From Schaedlerella sp. (GTDB lineage: Bacteria; Bacillota; Clostridia; Lachnospirales; Lachnospiraceae): a stretch of DNA of 55,342 bases. A model generated the notes under the pieces. It had not been told where the DNA came from, made no database searches, and saw only the letters and a program-made list of their open reading frames with translations. The stretch covers positions 1-55,342 of the forward strand of contig JAHHTO010000002.1 of the NCBI GenBank assembly GCA_020024595.1, read 5' to 3'. Positions 1 to 7,059 of the stretch are shown piece by piece; the stretch's first letter is position 1, and each line of letters opens with the position of its first letter. The position numbers were made by a program, and so were the translations under genes.

Positions 1-2350
1 CATCCTCTACCAACAAATCAATAATTGCATAAATATTAGATTTCGTCAATGGCTTAAACATAATAATCTCATCCAGACGGTTCAAAAACTCCGGTCGAAA
101 ATGTGCCCGTAGTTCATTCATGACCATATTTTGATTTTCTCTGTCAATCGTACCATCTTCTTCGATTCCTTCCAATAAATAATTTGCTCCAATATTAGAA
201 GTCATAATCAAAATCGTATTTTTAAAATCTACGGTGCGTCCCTGTGAATCAGTAATCCGTCCATCATCCAATACCTGCAGCAGTACGTTAAATACATCCG
301 GATGTGCTTTCTCCACCTCATCAAACAGTACTACCGAATATGGTTTCCTCCGCACTGCTTCTGTCAGCTGTCCGCCTTCATCATATCCCACATATCCCGG
401 AGGCGCTCCGATCAGACGAGACACAGAATATTTCTCCATATACTCACTCATATCGATACGAACCATATTGTTCTCATCATCAAACAGGCTTTCCGCCAAT
501 GCTTTGGCAAGCTCTGTCTTACCGACACCGGTAGGACCTAAGAAAAGGAAAGAACCGATTGGCTTGGATGGATCCTTGATACCCGCTTTGGAGCGAATGA
601 TTGCTTCAGTTACGAGCTCTACACCCTCATCCTGCCCGATGACACGCTTATGCAATTCATCTGCTAAATGCAAGGTCTTGCTTCTTTCACTTTCATTCAA
701 CTTCGCTACCGGAATTCCGGTCCACCGGGAAATAATTCTCGCAATTTCTTCATCTGTTACTGCCTCATGGACCAACGACAAATCTTTTTCTTTTAGTCGT
801 TCCTCTTCTGTCTCCAACTGCTGTTGGAGCTGTGGAAGTTGACCGTACTGAAGTTCTGCTGCCTTATTCAGATCATACTGGCGCTGCGCTTTCTGAATAT
901 CACGGTTGACCTGTTCGATCTGCTCACGGATTTTCTGTACCCGTTCTACAGAAGCCTTCTCATTATCCCACTGTGCCTTCTGACCCGCATACTCCTCTCT
1001 CAGAGAAGCCAGTTCCTCCTGTAAATGCACAAGACGTTCCTGACTCAACCGATCATTTTCCTTTTTCAACGCCTCTTCTTCAATTTCCAACTGCATGATA
1101 CGACGGCTTAGTTCATCCAGTTCCGTCGGCATAGAATCCAATTCTGTCTTGATCAATGCACATGCTTCATCTACAAGATCAATTGCTTTATCTGGCAAAA
1201 AACGGTCCGAAATATAACGGTTAGACAATACTGCTGCCGCTACCAGAGCACTGTCTGTAATCTTCACACCATGAAAGACTTCATACCTCTCTTTCAGTCC
1301 ACGCAGTATTGAAATCGCATCTTCCACATTTGGTTCATCTACCTGAACCGGCTGGAAACGTCGTTCCAGTGCTGCATCTTTTTCAATGTACTGTCGATAC
1401 TCGTCCAGCGTAGTTGCGCCAATACAATGAAGTTCTCCACGGGCAAGCATCGGCTTTAACATATTTCCGGCATCCATAGCACCATCCGTCTTACCTGCAC
1501 CGACAATCGTATGAAGTTCATCAATGAAAAGGATAATCTTACCCTCACTGTTCTTTACTTCTTCAAGCACTGCTTTCAGACGTTCCTCAAATTCACCACG
1601 GTACTTTGCACCTGCTACCAGAGCTCCCATATCCAATGAAAAAATCGTCTTATCTTTTAGTCCTTCTGGCACATCTCCCTTTACAATCCGCTGTGCCAGA
1701 CCTTCTACAACCGCTGTTTTACCGACACCGGGCTCACCAATCAATACTGGATTATTTTTTGTCTTTCGCGAAAGAATCCGAATCACATTTCGAATCTCTT
1801 CATCACGACCGATGACCGGATCTAGCTTCTGTTCTCTTGCACGCTCCACCAAATCCTGCCCGTACTTATTCAAAGTATCATAAGTTGCTTCCGGATTGTC
1901 ACTGGTAACACGCTGATTACCGCGCACCGTAGATAGCGCCTGCAGAAATCCTTCCCGGCTGATTCCCATTTCTTTGAAAAGTGCCTTCATATCACGGCTC
2001 GCATATTTTAACAGTGTGAGGAAGAGATGCTCAACAGAAACATACTCATCCCCCATCTGCCTTGCTTCATCCTCCGCGTGAATCAGAACATTGTTCAGAT
2101 CTTGGCCGATAAATACCTGCCCGCCTTGCACTTTCGGACGCTTGTTGATGGCTTCTTCCACACGATTGACAAGCAATGTGCTTTGGAATCCCATCTTCTC
2201 CAATAACTTCAGAATCAGGCTGTTATCCTGCGTAACCAATGCGTACAGTAAATGTTCCTGTGCAATTTCCTGATTACCATAATCATATGCCAGTTTCTCA
2301 CAAGCTTGTACTGCCTGTAAGGAATTCTGTGTAAATTTATTTATATTCAT
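1..2350 (-). CDS. clpB: ATP-dependent chaperone ClpB (Hsp100), C-terminus cut by window edge
   Basis: Hsp100 disaggregase that works with DnaK to resolubilise aggregated proteins in the cytoplasm. About 783 codons are present of roughly 860; the C-terminal end runs off the window start. In order: a double Clp-N domain (about residues 1-145, starting MNINKFTQNSLQA), NBD1 with Walker A GEPGVGKTA, a long charged coiled-coil middle domain (about 400-525) that separates ClpB from ClpC, and NBD2 with Walker A GPTGVGKTE and the GAPPGYVGY pore motif. The start is the ATG at 2350, preceded by GAGGGGT. A CIRCE operator upstream indicates HrcA control. Very secure from domain order and motifs. Confidence 0.97.
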   Translation of the reverse strand, partial: MNINKFTQNSLQAVQACEKLAYDYGNQEIAQEHLLYALVTQDNSLILKLLEKMGFQSTLLVNRVEEAINKRPKVQGGQVFIGQDLNNVLIHAEDEARQMGDEYVSVEHLFLTLLKYASRDMKALFKEMGISREGFLQALSTVRGNQRVTSDNPEATYDTLNKYGQDLVERAREQKLDPVIGRDEEIRNVIRILSRKTKNNPVLIGEPGVGKTAVVEGLAQRIVKGDVPEGLKDKTIFSLDMGALVAGAKYRGEFEERLKAVLEEVKNSEGKIILFIDELHTIVGAGKTDGAMDAGNMLKPMLARGELHCIGATTLDEYRQYIEKDAALERRFQPVQVDEPNVEDAISILRGLKERYEVFHGVKITDSALVAAAVLSNRYISDRFLPDKAIDLVDEACALIKTELDSMPTELDELSRRIMQLEIEEEALKKENDRLSQERLVHLQEELASLREEYAGQKAQWDNEKASVERVQKIREQIEQVNRDIQKAQRQYDLNKAAELQYGQLPQLQQQLETEEERLKEKDLSLVHEAVTDEEIARIISRWTGIPVAKLNESERSKTLHLADELHKRVIGQDEGVELVTEAIIRSKAGIKDPSKPIGSFLFLGPTGVGKTELAKALAESLFDDENNMVRIDMSEYMEKYSVSRLIGAPPGYVGYDEGGQLTEAVRRKPYSVVLFDEVEKAHPDVFNVLLQVLDDGRITDSQGRTVDFKNTILIMTSNIGANYLLEGIEEDGTIDRENQNMVMNELRAHFRPEFLNRLDEIIMFKPLTKSNIYAIIDLLVED

Positions 2351-2420
2351 AGCAACCCCTCCTTTACCTCTTCTTAGAAATCTTTTTGTTCTATCAACAA
2401 TATAACAATAGCACAATTTA

Positions 2421-2447
2421 TTAGCACTGTAAATAGGTGAGTGCTAA
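2421..2447 (-). promoter_or_regulatory. CIRCE element (HrcA operator) upstream of clpB
   Basis: Inverted repeat TTAGCACTG-N9-GAGTGCTAA, which matches the CIRCE consensus TTAGCACTC-N9-GAGTGCTAA at 17 of 18 arm positions. It lies about 70 bases upstream of the clpB start, between it and the terminator of the previous gene, so it can only serve clpB. HrcA repression is inferred from the known function of CIRCE. Confidence 0.93.
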
Positions 2448-2477
2448 TTTATTTTATAAAATATTTGTAAAGCAAAA

Positions 2478-2498
2478 GCACATCTATTTCAGATGTGC
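2478..2498 (-). terminator. Rho-independent terminator after the DUF2974 gene
   Basis: GCACATCT / AGATGTGC 8-bp stem with a 5-base loop, followed on the minus strand by a T-rich run. It sits just past the stop of the DUF2974 gene and isolates that operon from clpB. Confidence 0.8.
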
Positions 2499-2509
2499 CC
2501 AAAATTCTT

Positions 2510-3628
2510 TTATTTTTTCTTAGTAAGACTACGAACTTCTGTGATCCCCAACATTTGCGGAATACGCTGTAATACTTCCTTCAGCAGATCCTGCAATGCC
2601 CCCTTAGAGTCCGAATCCATTTCTTCTACTTCTTTCATAATAATCCGGATATTTTTTATTCCTCCGTCCTGTAGTTCCGTCAAAGTCGCTGCCTCTGTTG
2701 CTTCTAGCACGGAGAATAAATCACTGATAATCTGGTCCCGCTGTTCATCTGGAATCTTTGCCAGCCAATTCCGAATCCCCTTGTCCATTGCCAGTGCAAA
2801 ATTAGAAAGCCTTTTGCGATGCACGAATGCAGGTCCTAACACTTCCCATGAAAACCCGTCATGCTGCATCACACCTTTCTGAGAACTTTTTATCACGATC
2901 GGATCTACTATATGATTCAAAAGCATTCCAATAAGAGAACTCTCGGGCACATATCGTCTGATTCGCCCACGTATATTTTGAAACTCTGGCTTTTCAAGAT
3001 ATACCTTTGTAAAACCAGGACCATCATTATTATAAATTTCCAATATCCTATCCTGTATCTCACGCTCACAAAAAGCCGCCGCATAAATCGCCAGATTACC
3101 ACCCTTGGAATGCCCGCCAATTCGAATCTTCTCTGTATCTCTTGCTGCACCCACTGTATTCAGATAGACTACCGCTTCCTTTTCTGCTGGAACTTCTCCC
3201 CTGCTCAGATAAAAATCTTCCTTCCATCCAACAATCGTGTCATCCGTCCCACGATATGCAATAAATGTCGTCCCGTCACCTAACAGAATTTCCATTGCCG
3301 CAAACTGAAGCGTCTTTTCCAAATCGATCCTATTCACATAATTCTGTACCAATAAGTTGCCAAACCGTTCTGTCTGTGCCATTACCTTTAGCACCTTCGG
3401 TGCAAACCGGATAAAAGACTTATCTTTCTCCAACACCTTCTCCGGATACATTTCAAAGAAACGCTCCGATAGACTCCGTACCGTCATTACTTCCTCACCC
3501 ATGCCCGGCGCAATCCCATCCAAATTGACATAGACAAGATAACAAAGTATCAGATTGTCCACCTCTCCAAATTCACTTTGTGCAAAATTCAAATCCCCTC
3601 TCCAAGCCAGATAATCCAACATATTCAT
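2510..3628 (-). CDS. DUF2974 (Mbeg1-like) alpha/beta-hydrolase family protein
   Basis: About 372 residues. The N-terminus MNMLDYLAWRGDL, the FIAYRGTDD stretch and the lipase-like nucleophile elbow GGHSKGGN identify the DUF2974 / Mbeg1-like family of putative alpha/beta hydrolases common in Lachnospiraceae; the substrate is unknown. The frame is open further upstream into aroD, but the ATG at 3628 is preceded by GGGGGA about 10 bases away and gives the usual family N-terminus, so it is preferred. It follows aroD by 17 bases and is probably cotranscribed with it. Hydrolase activity is a family inference only. Confidence 0.85.
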   Translation of the reverse strand: MNMLDYLAWRGDLNFAQSEFGEVDNLILCYLVYVNLDGIAPGMGEEVMTVRSLSERFFEMYPEKVLEKDKSFIRFAPKVLKVMAQTERFGNLLVQNYVNRIDLEKTLQFAAMEILLGDGTTFIAYRGTDDTIVGWKEDFYLSRGEVPAEKEAVVYLNTVGAARDTEKIRIGGHSKGGNLAIYAAAFCEREIQDRILEIYNNDGPGFTKVYLEKPEFQNIRGRIRRYVPESSLIGMLLNHIVDPIVIKSSQKGVMQHDGFSWEVLGPAFVHRKRLSNFALAMDKGIRNWLAKIPDEQRDQIISDLFSVLEATEAATLTELQDGGIKNIRIIMKEVEEMDSDSKGALQDLLKEVLQRIPQMLGITEVRSLTKKK

Positions 3629-3645
3629 ATCCGAATTTCCCCCGA

Positions 3646-4404
3646 TCAACTCCGGTGCAAAATTTGAAGCACCTGCTGCAGTTCTCCCACACACATCTGT
3701 CCCGGCGCAGATGCTTTCCCAACTGCTCCAAAAGTCAACGCTGAACCAAATACTTCACCACAGAACCTGCTGATGACACCATTGCCTGACATCGACATCG
3801 TAATCACCGGCCTGTCTGCATATAGTCGCACCATTTCTTCCGTCGCTGTAAGCAAGATCAGCACATCCTTCTTGTTATTCGGCATGACGGCAATCTTCGT
3901 AATGTCAACGCCCAGTTCCTGCATTTTCCGAAGTCTTCTGACGATTTCATCCTTTTCTGGTGTTCCGTGAAAATCATGATTAGAGCCAATTACTTTTACT
4001 TTACATACATGAAGTTCCTTCACCAATGCTTTTACTATCTCATCTCCGGTAAATGCTTCCACATCCACCATATCCACAAAACCACTTTCTGCCACTCTCT
4101 GGTTCAGATCCCTATATCTTTCCACTTCAATTTTCTTTTCTCCCCCCTCTTTCAGGGTACGAAATGTAAACAGCAGCGGGCGTTCTCCCAGTACTGCTCT
4201 TAACTCTTTTAGTACCTCCAGCACCCGCTCTGTAGTAAATACGTGCTCAAACCAATCCACACGCCACTCCACAACATCCACCGGATTTTTACATATCATT
4301 TTCGCCTCTTCCAGAATCTGCTCTTTCGTCACTCCAACAATTGGAACACAGATTTTCGGGATTCCTTTCCCAATCGTCACACCTCTCACTATTACTGGAT
4401 TCAT
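3646..4404 (-). CDS. aroD: Type I 3-dehydroquinate dehydratase
   Basis: Converts 3-dehydroquinate to 3-dehydroshikimate in the shikimate pathway. About 252 residues, normal for the type I (Schiff-base) class. Visible motifs: VVEWRVDWFE near the N-terminus, the SNHDFHGTP segment carrying the catalytic His, TKIAVMPN with the Schiff-base Lys, and SMSGNGVISRFCGEVFGS, close to the conserved MGxxGxxSR site. The start chosen is the ATG at 4404 behind GGGAGGGAG. The frame is open 14 codons further but lacks a ribosome site. No other shikimate gene is nearby, so it is an isolated aro gene paired with the DUF2974 hydrolase. Confidence 0.94.
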   Translation of the reverse strand: MNPVIVRGVTIGKGIPKICVPIVGVTKEQILEEAKMICKNPVDVVEWRVDWFEHVFTTERVLEVLKELRAVLGERPLLFTFRTLKEGGEKKIEVERYRDLNQRVAESGFVDMVDVEAFTGDEIVKALVKELHVCKVKVIGSNHDFHGTPEKDEIVRRLRKMQELGVDITKIAVMPNNKKDVLILLTATEEMVRLYADRPVITMSMSGNGVISRFCGEVFGSALTFGAVGKASAPGQMCVGELQQVLQILHRS

Positions 4405-4514
4405 GCACACTCCCTCCCTATTTTCATTATTTCCTCGTTGGAACAAATTATATCATTTTTGATTCCATTTTTGCAAATTATAATCAAAGATCACACAGAT
4501 ATACCATACTATCT

Positions 4515-4560
4515 GAAAAAGAGGAAAAATCTTCAAAAATGACGATTTTTCCTCTTTTTC
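4515..4560. terminator. Strong bidirectional terminator hairpin
   Basis: Perfect 17-bp inverted repeat (arms 4515-4531 and 4544-4560, AT-rich with a GAGG core) and a 12-base loop, with A-rich and T-rich flanks on both sides. It lies directly after the stop of the 159-residue hypothetical gene on the minus strand. Confidence 0.9.
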
Positions 4561-4562
4561 TT

Positions 4563-5042
4563 TTAGTTAGAACACAATACTATAATCCGCTGTGGAGTTG
4601 TCTGTGGAGGGATGCTCCTTGTTGTAACTGTATAATATACGAGCAGTTGTGAATTGCCGGGATTACATGTAAACTGCTGCCCGTTAATTGTAAAGATTCT
4701 GGTATTAGGACCAATATTCAACTGCAATGCTCCATCCGCGGACAGTAGACTTTCATCGAAATAATTCAGCATCACTTCTTGATTCTGACGCAATACGGTG
4801 AGAAGCTGTGCCTGATACTGAGGCGGATAGATTGTCGGAATCGGAAGGTTAACATCATAATATGCTGCCACTCGCATTCCTCTTCGCAGTCTCACATTAT
4901 CAATAATCTTTGTATTCATAGAAACATTAAAGTTTACAGTTCCATTTTCTGTCATCAATGACACCACCTGATTACAGCAGGAGGCTCCAGGTACAATATC
5001 ACGAATCACACCCGTAATTTTTTGATAGGATTCATATGTCAT
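4563..5042 (-). CDS. Hypothetical protein with an apparent internal duplication (159 aa)
   Basis: Not recognised as a named family. No signal peptide or membrane segment. The two halves look like diverged copies of one beta-rich (OB-like) unit: about residues 31-65 (NFNVSMNTKIID ... RVAAYYDV) and about 105-140 (LQLNIGPNTRIF ... LLVYYTV), joined by a Tyr/Pro-rich stretch (IYPPQYQ). It follows radA by 42 bases on the same strand and ends at a strong terminator, so it is probably the last gene of a radA transcript. Function unknown; the duplication is read by eye. Confidence 0.8.
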   Translation of the reverse strand: MTYESYQKITGVIRDIVPGASCCNQVVSLMTENGTVNFNVSMNTKIIDNVRLRRGMRVAAYYDVNLPIPTIYPPQYQAQLLTVLRQNQEVMLNYFDESLLSADGALQLNIGPNTRIFTINGQQFTCNPGNSQLLVYYTVTTRSIPPQTTPQRIIVLCSN

Positions 5043-5084
5043 GGCAAATACACCTTTTTCTTTATCCTATGCATCCATCTGTAA

Positions 5085-6443
5085 TTATGTCACTTGATTC
5101 ATCGCATCATTGACCGTTTTAACCCCGATAATTTTAATTCCCTTGATTCCCTTCACCATATCCAGTGATACTTTCGGAACAATACAGGTTTCAAATCCCA
5201 GCTTCTTTGCCTCTGCAACTCTCTGCTCCGGCATACTTACTGCACGAACTTCTCCACTTAATCCTACTTCTCCAAATACAATCATTTTCTCATCCACAGG
5301 ACGATTCTTGTAACTGGAAATAAGTGCCATGACAATCCCCAGATCCATCGCCGGTTCATTCATCTTGATGCCCCCTGCAATATTAACATAGGCATCACAA
5401 TTGGACATATGCAGACCGATTCGTTTTTCCAACACAGCCATCAACAGATTCACGCGATTATAGTCCGTTCCTGTTGCGGTTCGTCTCGGCATTCCAAAAT
5501 TACTTTCACAGACAAGTGCCTGTATTTCAATTAATAAAGGTCGCGTGCCTTCCATAGAACACGCAACTACAGACCCCGATGCATTTTCCGGCTTGCCGCT
5601 TAACATATATTCGGATGGATTTTCCACTTCCACCAGACCATGCTGGCGCATCTCAAATACTCCAATTTCATTGGTTGAACCGAAACGATTCTTTACGCCC
5701 CGCAGAATCCGATAAGACGCATGACGATCTCCTTCAAAATATAACACTGTATCTACCATATGTTCCAGCACTCTTGGACCAGCAACAGTTCCTTCCTTTG
5801 TTACATGACCAACAATAAAAATTGCAATTCCCAGTCCTTTTGCAAGCTGCATAAATACATTGGTAGATTCCCGTACCTGAGAAACACTTCCCGGTGCAGA
5901 AGACACTTCCTCACTGTACATCGTCTGAATAGAATCAATCACAATCAGTTCCGGTCGTCGGTTCTCGATCACGTTCCGAATAGTTTCCAGATTTGTCTCA
6001 CAGAGGAGCTTTAAATTCTCATCAAATTCACCCATCCGATTTGCTCTAAGCTTAATCTGAGAAAGGGATTCTTCTCCTGAAATGTACAGGACGCTACTCT
6101 CCTGCGCAAATCTCTGACACACCTGCAGTAACAATGTTGACTTTCCGATTCCCGGATCACCACCTACTAATACCAACGAACCGGGAACAATTCCTCCGCC
6201 CAACACCCGATCCAGTTCTGCCATGCCTGTTCCAATCCTTGCATGATCATCTGCACTGACTTCAGACAGAGATACAATCTTCACGTCCCGGCTGTTCTTT
6301 ACATTTACTGAAGAAGATGATGAAATATTCTTTTCTTCCACAAATGTATTCCATTCTTTACATGCAGGGCACTGCCCCAACCACTTTGTTTCCTCATGCC
6401 CACAATTCTGACAGAAAAATACACTCTTCTTTCCTTTTGCCAC
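5085..6443 (-). CDS. radA: DNA repair protein RadA (Sms)
   Basis: RecA-related branch-migration and repair ATPase acting on recombination intermediates. In order: an N-terminal C4 zinc finger (FFCQNCGHE ... GQCPACKEW), a RecA-like ATPase with Walker A GGDPGIGKST, the RadA signature KNRFGSTNEIGVFEM, and a C-terminal Lon-protease-like domain. The start is placed at the GTG at 6443 (VAKGKKSVFFCQNCG), which has AAGAGGAA at good spacing and fits the usual RadA N-terminus. An in-frame ATG at 6464 lacks a ribosome site and would add seven residues. A terminator separates it from the gene upstream. Confidence 0.95.
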   Translation of the reverse strand: MAKGKKSVFFCQNCGHEETKWLGQCPACKEWNTFVEEKNISSSSSVNVKNSRDVKIVSLSEVSADDHARIGTGMAELDRVLGGGIVPGSLVLVGGDPGIGKSTLLLQVCQRFAQESSVLYISGEESLSQIKLRANRMGEFDENLKLLCETNLETIRNVIENRRPELIVIDSIQTMYSEEVSSAPGSVSQVRESTNVFMQLAKGLGIAIFIVGHVTKEGTVAGPRVLEHMVDTVLYFEGDRHASYRILRGVKNRFGSTNEIGVFEMRQHGLVEVENPSEYMLSGKPENASGSVVACSMEGTRPLLIEIQALVCESNFGMPRRTATGTDYNRVNLLMAVLEKRIGLHMSNCDAYVNIAGGIKMNEPAMDLGIVMALISSYKNRPVDEKMIVFGEVGLSGEVRAVSMPEQRVAEAKKLGFETCIVPKVSLDMVKGIKGIKIIGVKTVNDAMNQVT

Positions 6444-6490
6444 TTCATTCCTCTTTTCTTTCATCCATTATTGATGTATGATTATTACCA

Positions 6491-6522
6491 AAAAACGGGA
6501 ACAGGTCATCCCTGTCCCCGTA
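6491..6522 (-). terminator. Rho-independent terminator after the 137-aa gene
   Basis: On the minus strand, ACGGGGACAGG, a short loop and CCTGTTCCCGT form an 11-bp stem with one mismatch, followed by a run of T. It lies between the 137-residue hypothetical gene and radA, so the two are separate transcripts. Confidence 0.85.
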
Positions 6523-6550
6523 TCACTACATCAGTTTATGTTCTGCGCTT

Positions 6551-6964
6551 CTAACACTTTATTACTCTGATCTCTGTACCTGCATCTGATGCCATTTCCA
6601 CACTCACGCTCAGTTTTCCACTTAAATTTGTTGCCATCTTTCCTGCAGACACACCACCGACAAACACCTCATACTCACAATCCGGCTCCAGTTCCAGAGT
6701 GAACTGCACATCCTCCGGTGCAGATACTGTGAAATTCACTTCACTTTCTGTTGCCCGGAAGTTCTCAACAGCACTTCCCGGAACAGACTCATATACGAAC
6801 ATTCCGTTTTTCTCCAGCTTGGTAATCTCTGCAAATGTTTTCACCTTATAAATATCGCCTTCAAACTCATAATTATCCAGCTTTGCCTTTGATGAAAGTG
6901 TATAATCTCCAAAACTGAGTGTACCGTCATCTTCTGCACGTAATAATACTTTTACTGTTGCCAT
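6551..6964 (-). CDS. Hypothetical beta-rich protein (137 aa)
   Basis: No named family assigned with confidence. No signal peptide or membrane helix; the sequence alternates in a way that suggests a beta-sandwich (KVLLRAEDDGTLSFGDYTLS at the start; repeated FTVSAP, VSVEMAS strands later) and it is acidic. RBS GGAGGAA is well placed before the ATG at 6964. It lies downstream of clpC with a 95-base gap and has its own terminator. Similar short proteins in Clostridia are sometimes labelled endosialidase-like, but nothing here supports an enzymatic function. Confidence 0.75.
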   Translation of the reverse strand: MATVKVLLRAEDDGTLSFGDYTLSSKAKLDNYEFEGDIYKVKTFAEITKLEKNGMFVYESVPGSAVENFRATESEVNFTVSAPEDVQFTLELEPDCEYEVFVGGVSAGKMATNLSGKLSVSVEMASDAGTEIRVIKC

Positions 6965-7059
6965 TTTCTTATTGTTCCTCCTGCGTATTTTAGAATTTTC
7001 GTTACTGCTTCTCTCTTAATTCTCCATGTACTCAGTATATAATAAATTTCGCTGATTTT

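Noticed and set aside
234..1883. Open frames on the plus strand inside clpB
   Set aside because: They lie opposite a clear ClpB coding region, carry no domain signature and have no ribosome sites; they are antisense shadows of the gene's codon pattern.
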